Assembly (NCBI GenBank): GCA_025642065.1
Contig: JAODUP010001186.1
Location: 216,001 to 280,000, forward strand
Source: Paralvinella palmiformis
Lineage: Eukaryota; Annelida; Polychaeta; Terebellida; Alvinellidae
Length of the DNA: 64,000 nt
Reading direction: 5' to 3'
The notes under the pieces are model-generated. The model searched no databases, was not told the DNA's origin, and was given only the letters and a program-made list of their open reading frames with translations. The position numbers and the translations under genes are program-made. This document shows positions 1-11,411 of the stretch, piece after piece (position 1 is the stretch's first letter; every line of letters starts with the position of its first letter).

Positions 1-2892
1 ATAAACTGATTCATGTTATAACAATGGATTTTAAGAACAAAATCGTGAAGGCCTGTGTAAGAGGAAGGGTGACCTTTGTCCAGTATCTACCAGCTGCAGA
101 TACAGTTTATCACAATATCTGTAGCATTAACCTTCGAACTGGGAAACAAAAGCCACAAATATTTAAAAAAAGCGCCGAACAGAGAGCTACAAAATGCAAG
201 GAGATTGCAGGGAGTGGCATACCCAGGGATTCTGATTCTAAGCAATATGAAACATTTCAAGCAGTGGCAGATTATCTTGACATTAATGATGATGAACAAG
301 TGACCATCAGTGACCTGAAAATAAGATGAAAGAATGCCCTAAAGACACTGACACAGCACAGAACTATACAGCTTCCCACATATGAAGAATGAGTTAAAAA
401 GCTATTTCCAAGATATAATTGTCATATCAACCACCGCTTCCAAAGTATTGTACAATTTCCACCAGCAAACACAGCAAACAATAATGTGACGAGATGACCT
501 ACATAATAGAGGCAGTAGCAAAATTCATAAAGCAGGACATCAGAGACATTTCTCAGACAAAGGACACCTACCCCTCTGTCGAGTATCTATCAACAGAAAC
601 AGCAATGCGGTTCCTTCTACCGTCTTTTCTACTATTGTTGAAAAGACTATTGTGTGGGAAAGATTCAAGGAGAAAAATTCTCCACATGATCGACATGGTC
701 CCAGTGACCTGTCTGGCATTTACTCTACCTTGAAGTTTATATCTTCGTATGCACAACGTCACTGTTCATACCCAGTGGTCACGGTTGATCAGTCGCTATG
801 GTTGAAGGCACATACCATAGTAGAGAGCATGCCAGAATTTTAGCAAACCGTTATTTGTCTTGGAGGCTTCCATACTCAAATGAGTTTTGGGCGATTTATT
901 TGTCATTTGATGGAAGGATCTGGTCTACAGGAGCTGCTGGAAGTAGTGTATGAAGGTGACAGTATCGCACACGTGCTCTCAGGCAAAGCAGTCAATCGAG
1001 TCATTTGCTTCTCGATGCAGACCTGAATACAATGGTGACTTCAAGTGTTCTGAATATTGACCTGTTTGAGCTTTCATTACCATCGCAACTATATGCAAGC
1101 ATCCACTCTGATGATGACACTACTGTTAAGGAACCACCCACAATATATGTTTGTTGACGATACCCTTCTTTCCACCTTGACAAACCTGTTGGGGGGAATA
1201 CTGTCAGAATCAATTTCTTCTTCTGACGTGGAGGAAAATGACGCGATGCACGCCCTTCGAGAAAACGCGGAGAAAGAGAAAAAGAGGTTGGGATAGTACC
1301 AAATAGCAAGACTTTGGCGCCAATATATGGACATGGTAGACCTGCTCCGAAGATTTATCAAAGCGAAGAAGCTTCGGCGCTTCATCTTCAGTGTATGTAT
1401 ACATGCTACCATACCACGCGGCATCTGGCCACAGTCTCTATTTGAAAAGCATTCATATGTATCTACAAAACCTGCTGAAACTTGAGACAGATCTACCCGA
1501 GATACACAAACACTTCTTTGATGGACTTATGCACGGTTTGAAGACACGTGCGGCCTGACGAGAGGACGAGGAATAACAGACTCAACTCCTCATCGGGGTT
1601 GTGTCCAGTTCTGCCTGTGCAAAGATCAACAGTGCAATATAAAAGCCCACTGGGAAGACATCTACCACCAGTAAACAGCACAAGGAGACCAACAGTGCCA
1701 GAATGGCCAAAAATTCCAGTGATATCCAAGACATATTGCAATACCTGAAACAGAGAAATCCCTTCATCACCGAGATTGCAATATCGTTGAGAAACATTGC
1801 AACTGATGTAACAGCATATGCCTCTGTGAATTGTGACTCTGCAAACATGTTGGACAGAATATAATGCAGTGAATGGCAGATCAAAAGGTAGTTGAGCTCT
1901 CATTCAGAAAGAAGGATCAAGCAGTTACAATCGGAACAATAGGTTCAGTGAAGATCAGAGACGAAGTTGTCTTAATAGATCCTCTGCCCCTCTTCCAACG
2001 TTTGTTTGCTGCTGGCGATAGATGTGGTGTGTTACCAATTACCTTCAAATATGAGATGTGCTCCTATCCACCTGCTTTATTAAAATATCTAGACGTGATG
2101 AGGTCGGCTAATAAAGCGAGTCTAGCTGATAGTCTGTATTCTCCAACAATTGCAGAATCCCCCAAGTCACAAGTCCGTATGTCCTTGATGAAGGTGCTCT
2201 CCTTCACAGAAAACCGTGGACAAAGGGTGCTTTCTGGGATGACATCATGACGATGTACACGGAGTATGCTACTCACGGATATGGAAAAGCCACTGTTGTT
2301 TTTGACCTTGTACTACACGGACGAAGAAGTGGTTGTTGTATTGGCGCATCAGTGCACTGTGTTGATACCATGACACTGCAAACCCAAAACGACGAATTTC
2401 TCTCAAGCCAAGAAAACAAGCAACGATTTATTATAATGCTAGGCAACAAATTAGAGAAACCTGGCTGCGACGTTCGCCATGCAAAGGGTGATGCACACCT
2501 TTTGGTAGTGGAGGTAGTTCAGCGTTGTGCTGAACACATAGACACGGTTGTCATTGCAGATACTACATACATATTGGTTCTCCTGATCCAACAGCCTGGA
2601 ACATGTCAGCCACAAGATACTACCTGAGTTGTAATGTCTGCAGCAATATTCTCTTTCTTCGTGCCATACGTAGATGCAACCCTACGTCAAGACTGTATGG
2701 AATCGGCAAAAACAAGGCAGTGGTCAAAGTGAAGAGTGGTATCCTCTTTGCTAGACAAGCTGAGTTCATGGACTCCCGCTCATGCCCGGAAGATGTCAGA
2801 GAGGCAGGGAATCATGCACTCGTCTCCCTATACAACGGTTTGAAGCATGAAACACTCAAGAGCCTCAGGCTTCGCAGGTTTTATGAGAAGAT
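1..2892 (+). pseudogene. 5' part of a broken multi-copy invertebrate gene with a PIN/FEN1-like region
   Basis: Several short frames on the plus strand line up as one protein broken by stops and frameshifts. Pieces in order: 24-329 (with ADTVYHNICSINLRTGK), 652-1019 (VICLGGFHTQMSF, then LEVVYEGDSIAHVLSGKA, read through a stop at 841), 1011-1160 in another frame (LDADLNTMVTSSVLNI), a GLTRGRGIT motif near 1550, 1873-2250, 2247-2625 and 2603-2892. From memory this order matches a large uncharacterised family found in many copies in cnidarians, molluscs and other invertebrates; I know no name or proven function. The part around 2247-2600 resembles a PIN/FEN1-like nuclease, but the usual acidic DDTD run near 2560 reads ADTTY, so catalytic residues are lost. 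More than six disruptions make it a pseudogene. It may begin before base 1. The frame is cut at 2892 by the Gypsy element and resumes at 7478. Confidence 0.75.
2888..2892. repeat. Left target-site duplication AAGAT of the Gypsy element
   Basis: AAGAT directly precedes the left LTR and recurs at 7478-7482 directly after the right LTR. Five-base duplications are usual for Gypsy integrases. Confidence 0.9.
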
Positions 2893-3033
2893 CGTATTAT
2901 TATATGAACAACATCTGGTTTTGCCGTATATCTCCAGCCGATTTTTATTAACTAAACTTCACCTACAATAACAATGTATCTGCGATGACTTTGTGGCAAT
3001 ACATATAAAAGTAACTTTCCTATTATCAATACA
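2893..3033 (-). repeat. LTR of the Gypsy element (3' LTR in element orientation)
   Basis: 141 bp, matching 7337-7477 almost end to end. On the plus strand it starts CGTATTATTA and ends ATCAATACA. The other copy starts TGTATT, so the TG end has mutated to CG here. The inverted ends TGTATT/AATACA are typical of LTRs. Confidence 0.92.
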
Positions 3034-3050
3034 TCTTCCCTTGTTTTAAA
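3034..3050 (-). other. Probable polypurine tract of the Gypsy element
   Basis: Immediately inside the 3' LTR the minus strand reads AAAACAAGGGAAGA, a purine-rich run in the position where plus-strand priming occurs in LTR elements. Confidence 0.55.
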
Positions 3051-3450
3051 TATTAAATGATTAGTTGTTGCTAATTACTCTATTTGTTGTAACAAAATTT
3101 ACAATTTATAATCATCTTAATTAGGAAAGATTTCAGTAATTTCATCATAATATAGAGACCAAAGTTTATCCATAGCAATGCTAAAATTGTAATAATGTAT
3201 GCAAGATATTGAATGATAAATGGCTAAGTAATTTGCTACCACATAAACTATGAAAATATATTCTTACATCTAATTCACAACATTCATATATATCTATATA
3301 ATGTCAGATAATTGGATATCATGCAATGTAATCAATCAATATAATACATAGTAAATAAATTAATCAACATGTGATTTTCATTGTCATTATCAAGATTGTT
3401 CAATAAGTCTCTGTGGCACTTTCACTGGACGGGAGCTACGTCTCTGTGCT
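3051..3450. other. AT-rich untranslated region of the Gypsy element
   Basis: About 400 bp between the integrase C-terminus and the polypurine tract, without an open frame on either strand; AT-rich and rich in stops. I see no env remnant. Confidence 0.5.
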
Positions 3451-3460
3451 ACAGGCTGAT

Positions 3461-4754
3461 CTACAGTCTCTGGGCCAGCAGTGTGAGTGACTGCAGGCAT
3501 AATAGGATCTGCTGCTTGGAATGTTGGTTGTGTTGTACTTGTAATATGCTCATCTGAGTGAGAGGCATAATCATTTTGTCATGAAATTGCTCCTGGGTCT
3601 TCCTGAGATGTCTCCTATTCCTACGGAAACCGTGCCCATCCTCAGTAATAACATTATAAGATCTTGGGCTTTCAGAAGGACTGACCACTTGTGCCAATCT
3701 ACTGGATACGCACAATATCACCATGCTTCAGGGGTTTAAGCTCCTTAGCACTTTTATTATAATAGCTACGAGTGCTATTTTGAAATTTTGCATTAACAAC
3801 ACCACTACCACATACATTAATGTGGTCCGATAATCTAGGAATCCTGTTGCGGAGTTTTCTTCCCATAAGTAACTCAGCAGGCAAGTATCCACATGCCAGT
3901 GGACTGGATCTGTAACTAAGTAGTGCAAGATATGGGTCGTTTCCTGATTCTATGGCCTTAGTAAGCAGATTTTGTACAATTCCTACACTCTTTTCTGCCA
4001 TACCATTAGACTGGAGATATCTTGGGCTTGATGTTGTGTGATATTCTCTTGCAAACAAACGAAAGCATTTCGAGCTGAATTGGGGACCATTGTCACTGAT
4101 CACTTGTTCTGGAATTCCATGACGTGCAAACATGGATTTAATATGTGTAATTACAGTGTCTGATGTTGTGCTTGTGAGCAATACGATTTCTGGGTATTTT
4201 GAGTAGTAATCGATTGCTAATAAATATGTCTTGTTTCCTAGCTGGAATAGATCCATACCAATCTTCTCCCATGGTTTTGTCAGGTCATGTTGTACGATCG
4301 GCTCCTTCTGCTGGGACCTCTGATGTCGCTGACATCAAGTACAGGACATGATCATGTTTGATATATCATTGTTCATGTTTGGCCAATACATGACCTCACG
4401 GGCGGTACGTCTTGTCTTCTCAATGCCCATATGTCCATCATGCAAACGACTTGGCATGAATGATTGCATAGAAGAGAGTACTATTATCCTCTGGCCCTTC
4501 AGGAGTACACCATTCACTAAATATATTTCTTCACTAAAACTGTAGTATGGTTGACATAAACGAGCACATGGGCCAGACCATCCATCTAGAACATGTTTCA
4601 GCAATTGTGAAAGTTTATAGTCTGTTTTAGTTTCACGAGATATTTCCTCCCACTTCTGTTCGCTGACAGTAAGTGAGTTAACGATCATGTCTACGTGTAC
4701 TGTTACATCTACTTCAGTCGAACTCTCACGATTCGGGTTTGATGCACGGGACAA
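3461..4754 (-). pseudogene. pol: Gypsy integrase (zinc-binding, DDE core and C-terminus), broken
   Basis: The frame at 4754-4335 carries the histidine/cysteine zinc-binding region (LHDGHMGIEKTRR ... YWPNMNNDI ... SCT), ending at a stop inside the final cysteine pair. The frame at 4256-3699 holds the catalytic core: AIDYYSK (first Asp), ISDNGPQFSS (second Asp), QSNGMAEKS (Glu). Only 32 residues separate the second Asp from the Glu. Gypsy integrases normally have 35, and the missing residues fall at FAREYHTTSS, consistent with an in-frame 9-bp deletion. A C-terminal remnant near 3724-3600 reads GFRRNRRHLRKTQE, common at the end of Gypsy pol. The protein would insert element DNA into the genome; this copy is not functional. 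Confidence 0.88.
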
Positions 4755-4899
4755 TAGATCAGCCCATACTAAAAGCTTGCCAGGCGTGAAAGATCAATTC
4801 AGATGTGTGTGGCTGAAGTTTTAGTAACTAATCTTTGGATCCTTGGTGGACAGTCTGATAAGTTACGTCTTGCAATACTGATGAGTGGCTTTAGTCTGT

Positions 4900-6058
4900 C
4901 TCTAATATTATTTCTTTACTATAAATATACTGGTGAAATGTTTTCACATCCAAATGCAATTCCAAGAGGTTTTTTTTCTATTTGGGTGCAAAAGCGCGTT
5001 TCTGCACTTGTTAGTGTGCGCGATGCAAATGATACTGGGTGCCAGCGATAATCATGTTCTTGTATGAGAACAGCTCCAATGCCGTCTTTGGACGCATCTG
5101 CAGATATCATTGTCGGTAGCGATGGATCATAAATGTCCACCGGAATTCAACATCTATTTCTAGTAAATGACGTATATTTACTGTTTTAGCTGACAAGTTA
5201 GAGATAAACGTGCCTAGCTACCAAAGGCGTGTTTGGAGTTCATCAATATTTTTTGGTGCTGGCATAGCCTTGATATCTGCTACCTTGTCATTATCTGGTT
5301 GTATTCCCTCAGCTGTCAGCTTGTCTCCAAGAAAGCTGATACTTTGTACTTGAAATTGGCATTTGTTTCTGTTTAGTTTCAGTCCTGATTTTCGTATACG
5401 ATCCAGGACGATTTTGACACGTTGATCATGTTGATCTTTGTTTCTGCCCCATATAATTATGTCATCTATGAACACTTGCACGTCATCTATCCCTGCATAC
5501 ATTTGTGAGACTGTTTTATGGAATACCTCAGGACTTGAGCATATTCCAAACGGTAGTCGGTTGAAACAGTACCGTCCAAATGGTGTATTGAATGTACATA
5601 ATCTGGCATTGGGCTTGTCCAGCTCAATCTGCCAGAATCCATTTGAAGCATCTAGCTTAGTGAACTACTAAGCTCCAGCCATCTCAGCTGTAATCTCTGT
5701 CTTTGTTGGTAGATGAAAATGTTCACGTTTAATGTTCTTGTTTAGGTCACGAGGATCAATACACAATCTAAGTTGTCCAGTTTTCTTCTCTACGATCACC
5801 AGTGAATTTACCCAATCTGTAGGCTCATCCCCCTTTAGACACAATGTTTAGTTTTTCAAGTTTGTTCAACTCTTTTTGCAGTCTATTGCGGAATGAGATT
5901 GGAACTTTTCGTGGCGCCTGTACCACCGGAGATACTTCCTCTTTAAGTTCAATGTGATGTTTCACCTTTAGGCATCCGATGCCTTTGAACACATCATCGT
6001 ATTCCTGGACAAGTTGTTTAATTCCTGGACTGTTTATAGCACATATTCGTTTCACCAA
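4900..6058 (-). pseudogene. pol: Gypsy reverse transcriptase and RNase H region, broken
   Basis: 6058-5825 gives the N-terminal part (HHIELKEEVSPVVQAPRKVP, then NRLQKELNKLEKLNIV). 5502-5218 carries the catalytic motif as VFIDDIIIWG near 5475-5460, where FIDD stands for the usual YxDD, followed by NKCQFQVQSISFLG. 5140-4919 reads ISADASKDGIGAVLIQ, the start of RNase H. Between 5825 and 5502 the match continues only through stops and frame changes. This enzyme would copy element RNA into DNA. Confidence 0.87.
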
Positions 6059-6389
6059 TCTTAGGCGAATACAGGTGTTTTATTCCTAAAAGTGCAATGT
6101 TATCTGTGTCTACGACTGCAAACATAACTTTATATGTCTTGTATTTCAGTGTGAGGGTAAGCATTATCATTCCTACACACGGTATTGACTGGTTGTTATA
6201 TGTTTCTAATTTGACACTGTTCTTTATGATTCTTTTCTTTGCTCGTATGTTGTCATAGTCTTTCAATGGCAGTATATCCATTTGGGAGCCAGTGTCCAGT
6301 TTGTATGGGATGATAACATCTTCCGTTTCAATTGGCATAATCCAATCATCATCATTATCTGCTTCAACTGCATCGATCAAAAGTGGCAT
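6018..6389 (-). pseudogene. pol: Gypsy aspartic protease region
   Basis: A 124-residue frame with the aspartic protease signature YKLDTGSQMDILPL; the active-site Asp is present. Downstream IALLGIKHLYSP fits the second conserved (GxxxL) region of retropepsins. It overlaps the next frame by 41 bases and lacks continuity with gag, so it is a relic of the polyprotein. Confidence 0.8.
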
Positions 6390-6399
6390 GTCATCACTC

Positions 6400-7198
6400 T
6401 CTGTGTTTAACGTTTCATTTGGCAGTGATATATTGTTGATGGCTCCAACAAATAACCTGTCTGTATATACTTCCTATTCATCATGTTCATCAAGAGCATG
6501 AACCTTCTTGATCTTGTTTGTTTTGTGAGGGCCGTAGACCTTGCACACAGTTGCAAAGTGATTTAACTTCCCACATGTATGGCATGTTTTACCATGCGCT
6601 GGGCAGTTACGAGCTTCATGTACTTTCCCACAACTGTAACATTTGACTTATGTCACGGTTCCACCACGCGCACCAACTTGAATCTGCCATCGACCACGAT
6701 AGGTACCGTTTCTGTATGCAGGTCTACGCAGAGCACCTGGGCGGAATGTTGTATTCTTTTTATTAACGAAATCAACATGTTTATCTGATGTAAACTGGAG
6801 TAGTTTTAACTGTTTACTTGCCGTTTCTGCAGCTTTGCATATCTGAATAGCCTTGGGGAGGTCTAATTCAGCTTCACGGAGCAATCGTCCCTGAACTGTT
6901 GGATCGTTAGTTCCGATAAGTATTTGATCACGAATTAAACTATCCCTCAATGTTCCAAAATGACAGTTCTTTGTCAAGTTTGTAATGTCTGTCAACGCAT
7001 TCTCATTCCAAACACAAATCTTTCATACGTTTCGTTTATCTTGGGCTTACAATACGCCTCAAATTTAGCCCGAACTGAATCATATTTATCCTTCTCTTCA
7101 TCCGTAAACGTGAAGGTATTGTAGATTTCCAGAGCCTCCTGTCCTGCCACAGTCAGAAAGATGGCAATGCGCTGTTTATCACTTTTAGAATCTGCCAC
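6400..7198 (-). pseudogene. gag: Gypsy gag with two CCHC zinc knuckles, broken
   Basis: 7198-6992 and 6995-6648 are overlapping frames encoding a retrotransposon gag (YDSVRAKFEAYCKPK ... NETYERFVFGMR; then LIRDQILIGTNDPTVQGRLL). After a stop at 6648 the same frame continues with two zinc knuckles: CYSCGKVHEARNC and CHTCGKLNHFATVC, both C-x2-C-x4-H-x4-C. These knuckles bind element RNA. A frameshift near 6993 and stops near 6648 and 6474 disable it. The gag start is probably lost near 7210-7330. Confidence 0.83.
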
Positions 7199-7316
7199 AA
7201 ATTTGCCATCAGATACAGTTCAAATGCTTGTATAAAACGTATCTAGCTTTCCCCAACATTCCCCGTACATGGTAAATGATTGGGGGGGGGGGTTGATCTG
7301 ATCCATATTCGTGGTT

Positions 7317-7336
7317 TTTTTTGCTTTCTGGTACCA
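7317..7336 (-). other. Probable tRNA primer-binding site of the Gypsy element
   Basis: Directly after the 5' LTR on the minus strand the sequence reads TGGTACCAGAAAGC. It begins TGG, as needed to pair with a tRNA CCA end. I cannot name the tRNA with confidence. Confidence 0.6.
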
Positions 7337-7477
7337 TGTATTATTATATGAACAACATCTGGTTTTGCCGTATATCACCAGCCGATTTTTATTAACTAAA
7401 CTTCACCTACAATAACATGGATCTGCGGTGACTTATGTGGTAATAAATATAAAAGTAACTTTCCTATTATCAATACA
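7337..7477 (-). repeat. LTR of the Gypsy element (5' LTR in element orientation)
   Basis: 141 bp beginning TGTATTATTA and ending ATCAATACA on the plus strand; about 96% identical to 2893-3033. Confidence 0.93.
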
Positions 7478-7482
7478 AAGAT
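7478..7482. repeat. Right target-site duplication AAGAT
   Basis: AAGAT follows the right LTR and matches 2888-2892. Confidence 0.9.
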
Positions 7483-7775
7483 GGTATGCAGCACTGCAGC
7501 AGTTGAGCCACGTACTATGCCTCCAACATCAGCTGCTGCGAAATACCACAACTTGAGATTGTATCAACGGGTTCAAGGCTTGCTAGGCAATGGAGGCTAG
7601 AGCAGTGGGGGTGAAGGTCAGTGAAGGGCGACTGGTTCCAATTTTGATGTACAATCCACCAGTTCAATGGTAGCTACTGCAAATGATCAGATATGTGTGA
7701 AAAACTGGTTGCTACACAAAGAGATGCACTTGCAGAAAGAACGGACTGGACTGTTCCATAGCCTGCAGTAAATGA
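7478..7775 (+). pseudogene. 3' part of the same broken gene, with a CXC-like cysteine tail
   Basis: Reading directly from the left segment into this one, with one copy of the 5-bp duplication removed, keeps the frame: RRFYEK continues as MVCSTAAVEPRTMPPTSAAA. This shows the two segments were one exon before the Gypsy insertion. A stop follows near 7599. After one more stop and a frame change, 7700-7772 reads TGCYTKRCTCRKNGLDC followed by SIACSK and a TGA at 7773. The CxxxxCxCxxxGLxCxxxC spacing resembles the CXC/tesmin-like cysteine tail I recall at the C-terminus of this family. Nothing suggests the copy is expressed. Confidence 0.7.
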
Positions 7776-7963
7776 GTTGACGTGTGTTCAAACAGATCAC
7801 TGACTGGATACTGATTTGGAGAACAAACTGACAGTAAATGTCTATATTTCAATTAATAAAGATCTTGCGTTATATGAAATTGGCAACTTGTGGTGTTTTT
7901 GTGCTACATAAGAAAAATGGCTAATCAACAGTCATTGGTAGACTAACTCACTATGTGTATATA

Positions 7964-8044
7964 CAAACACACACACAAACATATACATACATACACACGC
8001 ACACGCACACATATACACACACACACGCACACACACACACACAC

Positions 8045-8090
<46 letters not shown>
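7964..8090. repeat. (CA)n then (TA)n microsatellite
   Basis: Interrupted CA repeats run into a TA array of about 21 units. The reading frames across it are simple-sequence artefacts. Confidence 0.95.
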
Positions 8091-8092
<2 letters not shown>

Positions 8093-8139
8093 TATATGTT
8101 GTAATTATAATTCGCAACTTACTTAGAAAATTGTCCACG

Positions 8140-8990
8140 CCGTTCCTTAATTTAAGTAATTGAATAACTAATCAAAACATCGTATTATCACGATTTATAG
8201 TGTTGTTGTTATCGGAGAAACAATAATGGATTTAGCTTACTTTAAGTTTCACGTTTAAACAATTCTTATTTTTTCAGTACTGGTTTAGATAGGACCATCA
8301 ATCATCACTAAGTCAGGCTGAATGTGATTGATATTATAATGGGTTCAACAGGTATAACGTTTTCATATAACAATTTCTACGGAAACTCGTATAACAAGTA
8401 CAATAATACGTCACCAGTTGCCTCCTGGTATCATAGCTTAGATAGAAACCTTCACATAGTTTTTATATAAAGGCTGTAAAAGAAGCATTACATAAGAGGA
8501 ATTAGGATTATTAAAGCAATATATTATGCACATTCTTGCACAAAGCTTGGAATATATGTTATTATACAAAAACTATACAGGAACAAATATTGCTATATGT
8601 GTTATTATACAGAAACAGTTATCTAGATTAGATCCAAAGGCAATATTTGTTAGTATAAGGGACGGAGTTCTCGCCATCTCTCTCTATTCCACTCATATGT
8701 ATATATATATATTTGTGTGTGTGTGCGTGTGTGTGTGTGTGTGAGTGTGTGTGTGCGTGTGTGAGTGTGCGTGTTTGTGTATGTGTATGTGTATGCGTGT
8801 GTGTGTGCGTGCGTGTTATAATTATAATTCAATATTAACATATATATCTGAAATTTATTTCGGAATAGAACGCTTTGAACATTCCATTAAATAGTAACAA
8901 GATATTATCATCTTGGTAAAGGGCAGAAATTAAACCTAATTTCTAACAGCATGAAAACACACAAACATTGTAAAATCCCAGCAAATAAAT
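8140..8990. repeat. Duplicated block, copy 1 (related to 13860-15840)
   Basis: Starting at TAAGTAATTGAATAACTAAT this stretch matches 13860-14190 with scattered changes; for example TTCAACAGGTATAACGTTTT here and TTCAACAGATATAACGTTTT there. The part near 8870-8940 also resembles 15740-15800. A (TG)n array is embedded. No gene recognised. Confidence 0.65.
8712..8816. repeat. (TG)n microsatellite
   Basis: Impure TG repeat with TGCG, TGAG and TGTA variants. Confidence 0.95.
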
Positions 8991-9950
8991 AAACAGTGCA
9001 AAGACTGCAAAATCAGCATATACAAAGTGCACAAAATGGTGAAAACAAGTAATGTTAAAATGCAAAATATGCTGCGACAATGTGTTAAGTAACTACAGTT
9101 AGATTTTAATTATTTCGCAGAATTTGTTTCAATATTTTCTTAACATAATTCACTATTAATGTATTATAAAGTGATTATGTCAAATGATTTTAGTTCAGGT
9201 CATTAATTCAGTGGAATAGTTGCGCACGGCGATAATTGCTTCATTTCGCAATAATATATGTGTATGTAAAAGTGATCAAAATATTAATTTATACCTTTTT
9301 CGAGCTTTCTCCAATGGCCATTTCCGGTGTTTGTACTAAAATATCAAACAGATTATCATTGTTTGCCAATTCACCTTCGATTGCATACCCTAAATGTCGA
9401 AATATCCAAAACAATAATATCTTTATAATAAGCGAGACTTCAGCATTTTAAGGCAGCAGGAATTGACAGCAGGAAATTGCGCGAAATGACTGTAACAGGT
9501 TCACACAAAATGACTTAAATTGCAGTTATGGCGTCCGCTTTTTAGCTATTTATATATTTTCATTTGACAATTGTGGCACCGGATATAGCGAACTAGACTT
9601 TATTTTTCCAAATACAGCTTATAATATATCCATTGATATGAAAAACGTGCATAAAACCCCATTACTAAACAATTATATTAAGTACTGAATTGGGAGTGTT
9701 TAGCATGGTAGCAGATAGGAAGAGGCTCCAATGCTAATTTTCCGTCATTGCTACTCTTATACAGGTCTTTGTTGGTGGGACTATTACATACCTTTGAACA
9801 CCTTATCAGCTATTGTACACGGAAGATTAAATATTAATAACTTGATTTCCTATCTGGAGATATATATTTTTGGTCGTAAAGAATACTGTTATAGATTATG
9901 TCCAACAGGGTGTGTATTATTACTATGATGCCAATATACGTGTTTGATAT
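8990..9950. other. Intergenic AT-rich DNA
   Basis: Only short frames without recognisable domains; I see no gene, RNA or repeat structure here. Confidence 0.5.
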
Positions 9951-9979
9951 ATCTGGATTATGATCAAATGTGATACATG

Positions 9980-10200
9980 TTTGGCAGTAACAATAGCAGA
10001 ATCAAAAATAAAAACCGAAATAGCAGTTACAGCAACAGTCATAGCAGAAACAGTAGAAATAATAACAATATCAGCTGTAGCAGCATCACACACAATAACA
10101 CAAACAGGAACAAAAAGACTGACGGTAACAGTTGCAAGAACATGAATGCTGATAACCGGAAGAAAACAATACAGCATAAACCCAACAATACAGATCGTTA
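9980..10200 (+). repeat. Degenerate triplet (AAC/AGC/ACA-like) repeat
   Basis: About 220 bp of purine-rich, cytosine-spaced triplets (AACAGCAAC, AATAACAACA) leaves all three plus frames nearly open. One frame gives an Asn/Ser-rich string. It is best read as a decayed trinucleotide array, not a gene. Confidence 0.6.
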
Positions 10201-11170
10201 AATGAACAGTTAAAAATAAAATACAAGAAATACAAAATAACTAAATATAATCAATTTATATCAATATAAATTAAATCTATGTTACATAATATGCTAAATA
10301 CACCAGCTTCACTGGTGTAACTTATCTAATAGCCATATAGATATCGTGTATAGAAGATTTTCACATAAATGGTGCTGACCAAACCCGCCCGAAATGTACC
10401 ATTTGATTCTATTTATATTAGGCTGTTACGGCTAGTAGCCAATAGATGTAGCTAACCATGGCTAATTTACTTTATTTTATTTAAAACTGACCTTTCTGTA
10501 TCATCTACGATGGGCATACATGTGGACTATGTCTGAAATATGTAACTATCATATTCTAAATCGCCTGATGGCTAATGATTTCTACAAATTGAAAATTCAA
10601 TGAAATTAAACAAAAACTAAATTATTTTATTTCACCTTTCAATAACTGAACAAATAGTGTCCTGCATTATCTAACAGTGACAGGTATAATACCTGGTTGA
10701 TACTAAAACTTCCAATAAATACATAGATCAATGTTTATTTCGATTAACCTTTATCTAAGTCTCATGACCTAATAACATTTTATTCACTTCAGTTTATTTG
10801 GTGCAAATATCGAAATAAAATAAAATCCAGGAGATTTTCGGATGCCGGTTAATTTGTTCTTAATTAATCGCCCTTTAGCACATATTAGGCTAATACAAGA
10901 GTGTACCACTTTGTTATGCAGTTCTTTTATGTCAAGTTCTCTAATACTTCCAACCCGATTATAAGGAAAAAGCATGAAATTTAAACTCAAATGAAGGAAT
11001 TAATTAATTAATTAACTGGTAAAAAAAGAACTCTGTAGATTAAACAAAGTTTAAATTGTAACACCGAGTTAGTTATATCAATCAATAGATAGATGAGAGT
11101 ATTGATTGAACATAAAACATGTCTAACATAAAATAATTCATTCAATCTTTTATTAAGCTCTAACAAATAC
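10200..11170. other. Intergenic AT-rich DNA
   Basis: No open frame with a recognisable domain; a short TTAATTAATTAATTAA run lies near 11000. Confidence 0.5.
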
Positions 11171-11173
<3 letters not shown>

Positions 11174-11263
<90 letters not shown>

Positions 11264-11357
11264 GGTCGACTCCATAGCCTAACTGTTAACCCGATTGGAC
11301 ACAGATCTATAACACCTTTGTCAGACGAGTGTTACAAATCTACACACAGGTAAACAT

Positions 11358-11409
<52 letters not shown>
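11174..11409. repeat. Two (CA)n microsatellites
   Basis: An almost pure CA array spans 11174-11261, and a second spans about 11350-11409, with 90 bp of unique DNA between. Confidence 0.95.

Positions 11410-11411
<2 letters not shown>

Larger units (their letters stand above)
2893..7477 (-). mobile_element. Gypsy-type (Ty3) LTR retrotransposon, degenerate
   Basis: A complete but inactive LTR element on the minus strand. It is bounded by two 141-bp direct repeats (2893-3033 and 7337-7477) and flanked by the duplicated target AAGAT. The order on the minus strand is gag with two zinc knuckles, protease, reverse transcriptase, RNase H, then integrase. Integrase after RNase H is the Ty3/Gypsy order. 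No envelope-like frame is visible. The two LTRs differ by about six substitutions and two single-base indels, roughly 96% identical, so the insertion is not very recent. Stops and frameshifts interrupt gag and pol in many places. The element sits inside the pseudogene described above. Confidence 0.93.

Noticed and set aside
2893..3450. Envelope gene of an endogenous retrovirus-like element.
   Set aside because: No open frame or membrane-protein signature lies between integrase and the 3' LTR, so it is a plain Gypsy retrotransposon.
8339..8470. A 43-codon frame (MGSTGITFSYNNFYGNSYNK...) that has a partner at 14055-14117.
   Set aside because: The flanks are equally similar, the partner stops after 20 codons, and most differences change the amino acid, so the similarity reflects block duplication and not selection on a peptide.
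9977..10201. Asn/Ser-rich 75-residue frame.
   Set aside because: All three frames are nearly open because the DNA is a decayed triplet repeat; no domain or splice context.
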